40,034 nucleotides of DNA from assembly GCA_019637695.1 (NCBI GenBank), contig JAHBVG010000064.1:1-40034 (forward strand). The letters run 5' to 3'. Below the pieces are notes generated by a model. It did not search any database, was not told where the DNA came from, and saw only the letters and a program-made list of their open reading frames with translations. Shown here piece by piece: positions 24,058 through 31,392 of this stretch; position 1 is the stretch's first letter; the number at the start of each line of letters is the position of its first letter. This DNA comes from Caldilineaceae bacterium (GTDB lineage: Bacteria > Chloroflexota > Anaerolineae > Caldilineales > Caldilineaceae). The position numbers and the translations under genes were made by a program.

Positions 24058-24152
24058 TAAAAGGCAAAGATGGCAAGTTGCAGGTTGCAAGTGACAAGTT
24101 ACAATCATCTTCGCAACTCGCAGTTCGCCCCTCGCAATTCGTAATTCACACT
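24058..24152. repeat. Word-repeat element C downstream of the SpoU-type gene
   Basis: GGCAAGTTGCAGGTTGCAAG is followed after a short centre (AATCATCTTCG) by reverse-type words GCAACTCGCAGTTCGCCCCT. It resembles the element at 25025-25168 in sequence and orientation, so the two are direct repeats flanking the SpoU-type gene. Confidence 0.7.
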
Positions 24153-24156
24153 CACT

Positions 24157-24993
24157 TCATTTTGCTATCCCGCTACGTTGGCGTACGACTTCGTAGAGCA
24201 TCAATGCAGTAGATGTGGCGAGGTTCAGGCTGTCCGCGACGCCGTACATGGGGATGGTGACCTGCCTATCCGCTGCGTGTAGCCATTTCTGGCTGAGACC
24301 ATGCGCCTCGCTGCCGGTGATGATGGCGACTGGGCCGCTGAGGTCAACGGCGGTGTAGCGGACCATAGCATCGGGCGTGGCGGCAATGCTGGTGATCTGG
24401 TGATGGCGCAGCCAGCCGATCACCTCGTCGATGGATGCCTCGGCCACGGGGACGGTGAAACGCGTGCCCAGGCTGGCGCGGATCACATTGGGGTTGTGCA
24501 GATCGGTGCCGCCGCTGCACAAGATCAACCCATCCACGCCGGCGGCGTCGGCAGTGCGCAAGATCGCGCCCACGTTGCCGGGTTTCTCCGCACCCTCCAC
24601 CACAACGAGGAAAGGCAGCGCCGACAATGGCAACTGCGCCAAGTCTGTCGGCGTGTAGGGGATCACAAGGAGAATGCCGCCGCTCTCCTCGCGCACGGCT
24701 ATCTTGGCGAAGATATCAGGGGCGACGGTTGCGAGTTGCGGTGGGCGAGCGGCGGGTTGCGAATTGCGAATTGAGAATTGAGAATTGAGACGCTCTACCA
24801 AATCTTGATCTTCGGCGGCGACGAGTTCGGGGCAAATGTAGATCTCCGCCGGGATGATCCCCGCGTCGAGGCAGCGGCGTACTTCGCGGCTCCCTTCAAC
24901 AACGGTCTGTTGCAGATCCTCACGATGGCGGCGGTTGTTGCTCAACCGAACCACATTTTTAATACGAGCGTTGTTTGTGCTGGTGATGTGCAT
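24157..24993 (-). CDS. SpoU/TrmH-family RNA 2'-O-methyltransferase with an in-frame repeat insert
   Basis: A 278-residue SPOUT enzyme that methylates ribose 2'-OH in rRNA or tRNA. An N-terminal substrate-binding part (ITSTNNARIKNVVRLSNNRR) precedes the knot domain with VVEGAEKPGNVGAILRTADA, RASLGTRFTVPV, IITGSEAHGLS and the SAM-binding IPMYGVADSLNLATSTALM. Residues about 69-89 (LNSQFSIRNSQ then PAARPPQLAT) are encoded by a GCGAATT/GAGAATT word tract (24729-24790) like the neighbouring intergenic repeats. The frame is kept, and the insert falls in the linker between the two domains, so the enzyme may remain active. ATG at 24993. Confidence 0.9.
   Translation of the reverse strand: MHITSTNNARIKNVVRLSNNRRHREDLQQTVVEGSREVRRCLDAGIIPAEIYICPELVAAEDQDLVERLNSQFSIRNSQPAARPPQLATVAPDIFAKIAVREESGGILLVIPYTPTDLAQLPLSALPFLVVVEGAEKPGNVGAILRTADAAGVDGLILCSGGTDLHNPNVIRASLGTRFTVPVAEASIDEVIGWLRHHQITSIAATPDAMVRYTAVDLSGPVAIITGSEAHGLSQKWLHAADRQVTIPMYGVADSLNLATSTALMLYEVVRQRSGIAK
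24729..24790. repeat. Intragenic word-repeat tract inside the SpoU-type gene
   Basis: GTTGCGAGTTGCGGTGGGCG, then GGGTTGCGAATTGCGAATTG, then two GAGAATT words. The composition matches the intergenic elements on either side. It encodes residues 69-89 of the methyltransferase on the minus strand. Confidence 0.7.
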
Positions 24994-25024
24994 AGAGCAG
25001 ATAGCGGGTAGCGGTTAGCAGTTA

Positions 25025-25168
25025 GGGCAGAGAAGAGGCAAAAGGCAAAGGGCAGTCCGACCGCAGCGTTCGGCGGCAAAAATGATGGCAGGTTTGCAAG
25101 TTGCAGGTTGCAGGTGGCGGGCGACCATCATCTTCGCAATTCGCAACTCGCCCCTCGCAATTCGCAAC
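25025..25168. repeat. Word-repeat element D upstream of the SpoU-type gene
   Basis: It includes GGCAAAAGGCAAAGGGCAG, GCAAGTTGCAGGTTGCAG and, after ACCATCATCTTC, GCAATTCGCAACTCGCCCCT. Several blocks match element C (24058-24152) nearly base for base, in the same orientation. Confidence 0.7.
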
Positions 25169-25171
25169 ACG

Positions 25172-26053
25172 TCACTTCCCAGCGTGCCAGCGCGCGTACG
25201 CCCCGCTGGGGAGGGCGCGGCGGCTGCCTTCCTCAAAGAGGAGCATTTCGCCGCCGGTGAGTGTGCCGGTGAGATCGGTCACTACTTCGGCCACCAAATT
25301 TTGGAGCGCCGTGGGTGTGAAGCCGGGCGTGTGGCAACTCAGCAAAAAGAAGAGCGCATTGTCGGCCAGGATCTCGCGGCAGGCTTGCAGCAGCGGCAGC
25401 AGATCGTTCTCTAGTTTGAAGACTTCACCTTTGGGGCCACGGCCAAAACTGGGTGGGTCAAGGATGATACCATGATATTTGGCGCCGCGGCGGCTTTCCC
25501 GTTTGACGAACTTGAGCGCATCGTCCACCAACCAGCGGATGGGCCGGTCGTCGAGATGGCTGAGTTTGGCGTTCTCTTTGGCCCAATCCACCACGCCTCT
25601 GGCCGCGTCCACATGGACGACATGGGCGCCGGCCTGGCTGCAAGCCAGCGTGCTGCCGCCCGTGTAAGCGAAGAGGTTGAGTACGTTAAGATTGGCGTCA
25701 TTGGTGCGCGCCATGCGCTTGCGGATCAACGAACGCATCCAATCCCAGTTGGCCGCCTGCTCGGGGAAAAGCCCCAAATGGCCGAAATCGGTCAGCTTGA
25801 TCTGAAAGTAGATGCTGTTATAGATGATATTAAACCGGCGCGGGATCTGCTCACTGAATTCCCACTCACCGCCGCTGCTGCCCCGTTCATAGGCCGCATC
25901 CACCTTGACCCAATCTCGGGCGGGTAAGTTTTGCGTCCAGATTGCCTGCGCCGATGGACGGTCAATGCGGTATTCGCCGATCTGCTCTAATTTGCGTTCT
26001 TTGCCCGAATCGAGCAGCTTGTATTCACCTTCGGGGTAATAAGCGTCAGCCAT
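25172..26053 (-). CDS. Class I SAM-dependent methyltransferase (RlmI/RlmK-like)
   Basis: A 293-residue methyltransferase of the YccW/RlmI-like group. Motif I is NLFAYTGGSTLACSQAGA, followed by the acidic motif II HVDAARGVVDWAKEN and the active-site DPPSFGRGPKGE. Related enzymes make m5C or m2G in 23S rRNA, and the pairing with a SpoU-type methyltransferase gene fits RNA modification. It lacks the N-terminal PUA domain of RlmI. ATG at 26053 follows AAGGTGG. Confidence 0.87.
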   Translation of the reverse strand: MADAYYPEGEYKLLDSGKERKLEQIGEYRIDRPSAQAIWTQNLPARDWVKVDAAYERGSSGGEWEFSEQIPRRFNIIYNSIYFQIKLTDFGHLGLFPEQAANWDWMRSLIRKRMARTNDANLNVLNLFAYTGGSTLACSQAGAHVVHVDAARGVVDWAKENAKLSHLDDRPIRWLVDDALKFVKRESRRGAKYHGIILDPPSFGRGPKGEVFKLENDLLPLLQACREILADNALFFLLSCHTPGFTPTALQNLVAEVVTDLTGTLTGGEMLLFEEGSRRALPSGAYARWHAGK

Positions 26054-26128
26054 GAAAATTCCACCTTGCTGTGATGAATCTTGTTTTCAAGAGTCTATCA
26101 TAGTAAGGGGAATGGAGCGAAACAGGGT

Positions 26129-27022
26129 CTATTTCAAGACCGGATTGCAGACGACCAGCTCGTTGATCGATCCACGTTTGCTGGCGTCGCTGTTGATCAT
26201 CCGCTTTGCCAGGGCCACATCGATCTGAAAATCGGCGTAAATCTGGCGGGTGAAGGGGGTGTCCGAATTGTTGAGAAGGAAGAGGACGCCGCGCTGATCC
26301 AACGTGTGCAACCAATCGGCCAGGCGCTCTTGCTCTGCCGGGGGAAAGTCCAGCCGGGTATAACTGGTGAAACTGGCGGTGGCGCTGACTGGATGGTAGG
26401 GTGGATCGAGATAGACAAAATCGCCAGGCCGGGCCTGATCGAGAACAACGCCAAAATCTGCCAGGAGGATCTCCGCGCCGGCCAACAACCGCGCGGCGTT
26501 GATCATCTCGGCGCGATCATAGAGTTTAGGCAGCCGGGCGCGCCGTCCCCAGGGGACGTTAAAGTAGCCCTTGCTGTTGACGCGGAAAAGCCCGTTGAAG
26601 CCCGTCTTGTTGAGGTAGAGTGTGCGCGCGGCGATCCATAGCCGATCCTCATCTGCAATGGGGATGCCGTCAGTATCGATCCGATCCGCCGGCAGATCCA
26701 CCGGCTGGCGGTTACGGATCTCGTAATAGACTGCTTCGGGATCGTACTCATGGCTGGGATGCGCGGCCAGCGCGTCGATCTCGGCCATCAACGCTTCGGG
26801 GAGGTCGCGCACGACGCGGTAAAAGTTGACCAATTCCGGGTTAATGTCAGCCAGGATCGCCCGTTCCGGCTGCAAATGGAAGTAAACCGCCGCGCCGCCG
26901 ATGAACGGCTCGATCAACCGATCATAGCGCTGCGGAAAGTATGGTTCTAATTGAGCCAGCAGTTGGCTTTTCCCCCCGGCCCATTTGAGCAGGGGAGCGG
27001 TGTGGTTTGTGGTCAGTGGCAC
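26129..27022 (-). CDS. D12-class DNA adenine N6-methyltransferase (Dam-like)
   Basis: A 297-residue Dam-family enzyme. KWAGGKSQLL (13-22) is the SAM-binding motif at the N-terminus, EPFIGGAAVYFHL (38-50) is motif I and DPPYHPVSATASFTSYTRLDF begins with the catalytic DPPY (206-209). It should methylate adenine in a short DNA site such as GATC, but the recognition sequence cannot be read. No restriction endonuclease gene is next to it, so it is an orphan methylase, perhaps for replication or repair marking. The start is GTG at 27022; TTG or ATG alternatives inside would remove part of the SAM motif. Confidence 0.92.
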   Translation of the reverse strand: MPLTTNHTAPLLKWAGGKSQLLAQLEPYFPQRYDRLIEPFIGGAAVYFHLQPERAILADINPELVNFYRVVRDLPEALMAEIDALAAHPSHEYDPEAVYYEIRNRQPVDLPADRIDTDGIPIADEDRLWIAARTLYLNKTGFNGLFRVNSKGYFNVPWGRRARLPKLYDRAEMINAARLLAGAEILLADFGVVLDQARPGDFVYLDPPYHPVSATASFTSYTRLDFPPAEQERLADWLHTLDQRGVLFLLNNSDTPFTRQIYADFQIDVALAKRMINSDASKRGSINELVVCNPVLK

Positions 27023-27036
27023 GGTGGTAAGGATGG

Positions 27037-27114
27037 GTGATTAGTGATTGGTGACTGGGGGCGAGATTGAGCTGAATTCTAATCCCTTATCGCCAGTCAC
27101 CAATCCTCAATCAC
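27037..27114. repeat. Word-repeat hairpin between the YbjN-like and Dam-like genes
   Basis: GTGATTAGTGATTGGTGACT (from 27037) pairs imperfectly with AGTCACCAATCCTCAATCAC (to 27114), about 19 of 22 positions. The arms enclose a 34-base centre. It has the same words as the elements around rraA1. Confidence 0.7.
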
Positions 27115-27121
27115 CTTCTTC

Positions 27122-27538
27122 TCAAAACAACGGCGAACGATAGCCCACTTGCGTCGCTGTGCGTGTCAGCTCATGGGCGAGTTTTTGCGTGTAGTAAACC
27201 AATGTGTCGAGTGTGATGGCGAACGCTGCATAATCTACGACTGTGGCGGGCAGATCGGCCAGCAAATTGACATCCCCTTCATCGTCCACGCCCAGGCGAA
27301 CCAGGCGAATACTGCTGTTGAGTTGAAGCAGCGCTGTGTATAGGGCATCCTGGCATTCGACATGCGGCAACGGCGTCAACGGGCTGACGGCAAAATGGAG
27401 CCAATCCTCGCGCTGCGCCACGTAGAGATCGAAATCCTCATCGCGATCCGTGGCAAAGGAACTCTGCCAGATGGCGTCATCCACTGGCGTATATGACCAT
27501 TCGTAGCGCTCGAAAAAGGCAGGAATATCAACGGTCAT
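27122..27538 (-). CDS. YbjN-like small protein of unknown function
   Basis: A 138-residue acidic protein with the pattern of the YbjN / type III chaperone-like fold: WQSSFATDRDEDFDLYVAQR strands followed by helices (ALYTALLQLNSSIRLVRLGV and FAITLDTLVYYTQKL). It has no catalytic motif, signal or membrane segment. It is translationally coupled to the MBL hydrolase (ATGA overlap). Role unknown; family placement is moderate. Confidence 0.65.
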   Translation of the reverse strand: MTVDIPAFFERYEWSYTPVDDAIWQSSFATDRDEDFDLYVAQREDWLHFAVSPLTPLPHVECQDALYTALLQLNSSIRLVRLGVDDEGDVNLLADLPATVVDYAAFAITLDTLVYYTQKLAHELTRTATQVGYRSPLF

Positions 27539-28272
27539 GCCTTGCGCCCTGGCTCAGCCGCGAAGAGTTGATCGACCAACCGCTTCATCTCGGCTGCGAT
27601 GTTGCCCTGAAGCGGCTCCCCATGCCCGAAGACAATGGTATTGTATTCCTCGCCGTACTTTTTCCACAGCTTCCAGATGCTGCGGTGGGCGTTCTCCATA
27701 TCCGGGGTGAAGAGGGAGGGCGGGGCAGCCAGCACACCGCCGCGCCGGTGGAGCGCGTCCCCTGCGATTAAGAAGCGTTTTTCAGCATGAAGCAGCGAAA
27801 TATGGCCGGGTGTGTGGCCCGGCGTATGGATCAGCGTAAAGCCCTCTGGCAGCTTGTCGCCGTCAACATATAACTCGTCGGGGAGGATCGGCTCCACGCG
27901 GAGCGCGGGCGCCAGCCGCGCCAACGCAAAGAGCGGCGTGATCACCATGCCCAGGGGCGTCCTCGCCGGGGTGCGCCGTTCGGGATGCGCCAAGAGCGTC
28001 CTTTCCACTGTATGGCAGGCAATGGGCGCGCCCGTGGCCCGCTTCAACGCCTTCAAACTGCCCACATGATCGATATCGGCGTGGGTGACAATCAACCGTT
28101 TGACGTCTTGTGGTTCATAGCCAAGCTGGGTCGCCGCCGCAAGGATCTTCTCAGCGTTGCCGGGCATCCCCATATCGATGAGCGTGATCCCCTCTTGCCA
28201 CTGCCACAAATAGCAGTGGACCATCGATCCGATCTCGTCAATATCCCAAAGGCCGGGGAGGATTTCGCGCAT
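27535..28272 (-). CDS. Metallo-beta-lactamase-fold hydrolase
   Basis: A 245-residue MBL hydrolase. The metal ligands are THADIDH (H64, D66, D68, H69), HTPGHTPGH and the later FGHGEPL. It most resembles glyoxalase II-like or general thioesterase/lactonase members; substrate unknown. ATG at 28272 begins directly before the fold (ILPGLWDIDEI). The frame extends to 28365, but that would translate the 24-bp hairpin, so it is rejected. The Shine-Dalgarno is weak. Confidence 0.88.
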   Translation of the reverse strand: MREILPGLWDIDEIGSMVHCYLWQWQEGITLIDMGMPGNAEKILAAATQLGYEPQDVKRLIVTHADIDHVGSLKALKRATGAPIACHTVERTLLAHPERRTPARTPLGMVITPLFALARLAPALRVEPILPDELYVDGDKLPEGFTLIHTPGHTPGHISLLHAEKRFLIAGDALHRRGGVLAAPPSLFTPDMENAHRSIWKLWKKYGEEYNTIVFGHGEPLQGNIAAEMKRLVDQLFAAEPGRKA

Positions 28273-28306
28273 GAAGAGAGGAACTTTCTTGTGAAAAGAG
28301 AAGGAA

Positions 28307-28370
28307 GGTGATTGGGGATTAGTGACTGGGTACAGAGGCTGCTCTCCCCAGTCACTAATCCCCAATCACC
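28307..28370. repeat. Perfect 24-bp inverted word repeat between ppa and the MBL gene
   Basis: The arm 28307-28330 (GGTGATTGGGGATTAGTGAC then TGGG) is exactly complementary to 28347-28370, with a 16-base loop. It starts 6 bases after the ppa stop on the minus strand. It could protect or end the ppa transcript, though no U tract follows. Confidence 0.9.
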
Positions 28371-28375
28371 AATCC

Positions 28376-28918
28376 CTAAATATCCTTAAACCCAAACCGC
28401 TGCCGGTAGAGATCCTGTGAGCGCAGGATCTCCGCTTTGGCGGCTTTGGCATCCTCCCAGCCGAGGACTTCGATGCTGCTGCCTTCGAGATCTTTGTAGA
28501 CCTGGAAGAAATGGCGCACTTCGTCCAAATAATGCTGGGGAATGTCTTTGATGTTGTGATAGTCGCCGTGCAGTGGATCGCGGTCGGCGACGGCGAGGAT
28601 CTTGTAATCTTCTTCGCCGCGATCCAACATGCGGAAGAGTCCAATCGGCCGACAGCGGATCACACAGCCTGGGAAAGTCGGCTCGGTCACCATCACCAAC
28701 ACATCCAAGGGATCGCCGTCTTCGCAAAATGTGCGCGGGATCAGCCCGTAATCGCCGGGGTAGTGGAGCGATGAATAGAGTACTCGATCCAAAAAGAGAA
28801 TCCCATGCTCTTTGTGATACTCATACTTGTTGCGGCTCCCTTTGGGGATTTCGATAATCGCATAAATGAGTTCAGGAGCATTCGGCCCTGTGTTTAGCTG
28901 ACGCCAGAGGTTCTCCAT
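28376..28918 (-). CDS. ppa: Family I inorganic pyrophosphatase
   Basis: A 180-residue soluble pyrophosphatase that drives biosynthesis by hydrolysing PPi. Seen are EIPKGSRNKYEYHKEHG (23-39), the active-site DYGLIPRTFCEDGDPLDVLV (with the Asp cluster that binds Mg2+) and EEDYKILAV. Length and motifs match family I. It follows deoC and the small CxxC protein gene on the same strand. A perfect hairpin lies just past its stop. Confidence 0.95.
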   Translation of the reverse strand: MENLWRQLNTGPNAPELIYAIIEIPKGSRNKYEYHKEHGILFLDRVLYSSLHYPGDYGLIPRTFCEDGDPLDVLVMVTEPTFPGCVIRCRPIGLFRMLDRGEEDYKILAVADRDPLHGDYHNIKDIPQHYLDEVRHFFQVYKDLEGSSIEVLGWEDAKAAKAEILRSQDLYRQRFGFKDI

Positions 28919-28944
28919 GTGCAGTTATCCTTAGTAGAATGTGA

Positions 28945-29223
28945 TCAACGGCGACGGTCGACGCCCAGGTGGCGCAACCGAGAACGGGGATGGTCAATGG
29001 CCAGGCGCAGATCATCCATAGAAAGACCCGTGGCTTCCGCAAGGTCCATCATCGTGCGAAAGGATTCGTCGCTTAGGGCTACCAGCCGTTCTCGTTCATC
29101 ATCAGAAAGTTTGTGCCCAATCAGCATGGTATCGAGATCGGTTAGCAGTCGGTCACGGCAATTGGTGCAGATCCATGTATGACCAATCAGAATCATAAAA
29201 TCACGGACACGGTGATCGAGCAT
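28945..29223 (-). CDS. Small CxxC protein of unknown function
   Basis: A 92-residue hydrophilic protein. Near the N-terminus is WICTNCRDRL, a CxxC that could bind zinc with residues not seen here, followed by a helical region (SDDERERLVALSDESFRTMM). Its ATG overlaps the deoC stop by one base (TGATG), and ppa starts 26 bases downstream, strong evidence for a real gene in an operon. I do not recognise the family. Confidence 0.72.
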   Translation of the reverse strand: MLDHRVRDFMILIGHTWICTNCRDRLLTDLDTMLIGHKLSDDERERLVALSDESFRTMMDLAEATGLSMDDLRLAIDHPRSRLRHLGVDRRR

Positions 29224-29972
29224 CAGTACGCGCCTCCGGCGTCTTTGTCTGGCGCGCCGCCGCTGCCTGCCATGCTTTGCATGATCTGCACGCCAGCGCT
29301 GGCGCCTAAACGAGTAGCGCCCGCCGCCAACATGGCCAGCGCGTCGGCAGCCGTGCGGATGCCACCGGCAGCCTTCACGCCCATCGACCTGCCGACGATT
29401 TCACGCATCAAGGTTACATCGTCAACAGTAGCGCCGCCGCCGCTGAACCCCGTAGAGGTTTTGACAAAATCAGCGCCAGCTGCCACCACCAGTTCACAGG
29501 CTTTGCGTTTTTCAACATCTGTGAGCAGCGCTGTTTCAATGATCACCTTCACCAGCACCGGGGGAAGTCCACTTTCCTGGGCCGTCCGCCGCGCGGCTGC
29601 GACAACCGCGGCAATATCCGCCTCTACATCCACATGACGGCCACCCTTCAACCAGCCAATGTTGATCACCATGTCTACTTCTTGCGCGCCGGCGCGGATG
29701 GTCTCAGCGGTCTCGTAGGCTTTGACGGATGTCAACGTCGCCCCCAACGGAAAGCCAATCACCGTGCAGACTTTAATCGGCGTGCCAGCCAGGAGATCCG
29801 CAGCCAGCGCCACCCAGGTTGGGTTGAGACAGACGCTGGCAAATCCATAATCCCTGGCCTCGGCGCACAATTTGCGAATAGCAGCCTCGTCGGTCTCTGG
29901 CTTCAGCGCCGTATGATCGATAGTTGAAGCCACTCCTTCGGCGGTGATGGGTGGATGCGTTTGTTCAGACAT
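29223..29972 (-). CDS. deoC: Deoxyribose-phosphate aldolase
   Basis: A 249-residue DeoC that cleaves 2-deoxyribose 5-phosphate to glyceraldehyde 3-phosphate and acetaldehyde. The Schiff-base lysine lies in the GADFVKTSTGF segment and the proton-relay lysine in PVLVKVIIETALL. DHTALKPETDEA near the N-terminus is typical. ATG at 29972 is chosen over the longer frame from 30008, whose extra residues are not conserved-looking; the Shine-Dalgarno is weak in either case. It lies 54 bases after lepB and may share its transcript. Confidence 0.95.
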   Translation of the reverse strand: MSEQTHPPITAEGVASTIDHTALKPETDEAAIRKLCAEARDYGFASVCLNPTWVALAADLLAGTPIKVCTVIGFPLGATLTSVKAYETAETIRAGAQEVDMVINIGWLKGGRHVDVEADIAAVVAAARRTAQESGLPPVLVKVIIETALLTDVEKRKACELVVAAGADFVKTSTGFSGGGATVDDVTLMREIVGRSMGVKAAGGIRTAADALAMLAAGATRLGASAGVQIMQSMAGSGGAPDKDAGGAY

Positions 29973-30026
29973 GGGATCCGGACTCCGTGGGCGGTAGATG
30001 GACGGCAAGAAGGATAGGATCGAGGA

Positions 30027-31013
30027 TCAAGGTCCCTGGGCCATCCCCGGCGTAAAGTGTAATTCGGGATGATTGACAAGGCCAAATGTGTCGAAAGGAT
30101 AGATCGCCAACCACGCCTGACCGATGACCAGTTCTTGATCCAGCAATCCCCAATCACGCGTGTCAGACGATGCCGGTCGATTATCGCCCATGACGTAGAG
30201 GGTCCCCGGTTCCACTACGCGGGGCATTTCGTTCAAATAGTGCATGGGCATAACGTTGTATGGTTCCGTTATCAGTTGATCGTTGACGTAGAGCATACCC
30301 TCGCGAATCTCGACGGTGTCGCCGGGCAGCCCGATCACCCGTTTGATGTAGTCTTTGGTAGTATCCCCTGGGTACTTGAAGACGATCACATCGCCGCGCT
30401 GATATTCGCCCAGCCGGTAGGCCAGCTTATTCACGAGCAGGTATTCGCCGTTGTGGAAATTCGGCTCCATAGAACTGCCTTCAATGCGGTAGTTCTGAAC
30501 GGCAACGCGGATCAAGAGGAAGATGACCACAGCCAGAACTACGGTCTCTAGCGTCTCTTTGAGCAAGAGTTTGAACCAATTCTCCTGGGGTTCCGCTTCG
30601 ACGAGGACAGGCTGCGCTGGCTCATATTCGGGATAGTACGATGGCTCCGCGCTTCGGGTCGGTGGATAATAGCCCACCGGTTGTGGCGCAGGCAGCAGTA
30701 GCGGAGTCTGTTGGACGCTACTTTCCTCTGCAACCACTGGCGAATCGGAGAAAACCTCTACCGACTGGCTCTCCACAAGGGGAAGTTCCAACGCGATGGT
30801 CTCTTCAACTGCTTCTTCGGCAGATCCTGCCGGTGGCTCTTCGGCGGGGGGAGGTGGTACAAAACCATTCGCTCCGTTTGAAGGCGAATGGCTCTCTTCA
30901 ATGACCAATTTTTGTTCTGTCTCTTTATCTGGAAATCCAACAGCGATATCAAGCAAATCTTCGGGGTCGGATGTCCATTCACCGGCAGCGCCGGGTTGTT
31001 TTATCTCGTTCAA
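30027..31013 (-). CDS. lepB: Signal peptidase I with a long acidic N-terminal extension
   Basis: A 328-residue type I signal peptidase that removes signal peptides from exported proteins. One membrane helix (about 155-170) precedes the catalytic serine in EGSSMEP (S181) and the general-base lysine in DYIKRVIGLPGD (K224); GDNRPASSDTRDWGLL is the later conserved box. The first 145 residues are a Pro/Glu/Ser-rich acidic region absent from most family members, presumably cytoplasmic. The start is TTG (31013-31011), with AGGA 8 bases upstream and a good promoter. Confidence 0.93.
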   Translation of the reverse strand: MNEIKQPGAAGEWTSDPEDLLDIAVGFPDKETEQKLVIEESHSPSNGANGFVPPPPAEEPPAGSAEEAVEETIALELPLVESQSVEVFSDSPVVAEESSVQQTPLLLPAPQPVGYYPPTRSAEPSYYPEYEPAQPVLVEAEPQENWFKLLLKETLETVVLAVVIFLLIRVAVQNYRIEGSSMEPNFHNGEYLLVNKLAYRLGEYQRGDVIVFKYPGDTTKDYIKRVIGLPGDTVEIREGMLYVNDQLITEPYNVMPMHYLNEMPRVVEPGTLYVMGDNRPASSDTRDWGLLDQELVIGQAWLAIYPFDTFGLVNHPELHFTPGMAQGP

Positions 31014-31074
31014 CGCTCTTGTCCTGCTCTCTCAACACAAGCACCAAAATAGAGTATACGTGAAACAGTTCTGC

Positions 31075-31103
31075 ATTATATCACCCGATAGAACCGCTCA
31101 CAA
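31075..31103 (-). promoter_or_regulatory. lepB promoter
   Basis: On the minus strand TTGTGA (31103-31098), a 17-base spacer and a perfect TATAAT (31080-31075) lie about 60 bases upstream of the TTG start. Confidence 0.72.
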
Positions 31104-31141
31104 GCAAACCGGGAAGCGGGTGTAGTTCATCTTTGAGGCGA

Positions 31142-31219
31142 AAGCGCCGGGGACTTCACAAAGAAGATAACGATACGAGAGAAAACAACGTTGCACAAGA
31201 TAAAAAGTCCCCGGCGCTT
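31142..31219. repeat. 15-bp perfect inverted repeat with A-rich centre
   Basis: AAGCGCCGGGGACTT (31142-31156) and its exact reverse complement (31205-31219) enclose 48 A-rich bases. It may be a miniature mobile-element relic or a hairpin; no coding capacity. Confidence 0.7.
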
Positions 31220-31249
31220 CATATGTCCCCAACTTGAACTATACCTTGG

Positions 31250-31375
31250 GAAACATAGAATAATCCAAATTATCCCAAATAATAACCCAAATTTCCCAAG
31301 TTAACCCCAAATAAATCCCAAGTTTCCCAAAATACCCTCAAAATTATCCCAGATAACCCTAGAGTTTTGGGTGAT
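31250..31375. repeat. AT-rich tract of iterated CCCAA(A/G) motifs
   Basis: Within about 125 bases CCCAAAT, CCCAAGT or CCCAAAA occurs about six times, 10-20 bases apart and on the same strand, with related CCAAATT, CCCTCAAAA and CCCAGATA words between. The tract is far more AT-rich than its neighbours. Confidence 0.7.
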
Positions 31376-31392
31376 TTGCACTACTTATTTAG

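Noticed and set aside
31250..31375. CRISPR array
   Set aside because: The CCCAA(A/G) units are 6-7 bases at irregular spacing, with no long identical repeats or unique spacers and no cas gene nearby.
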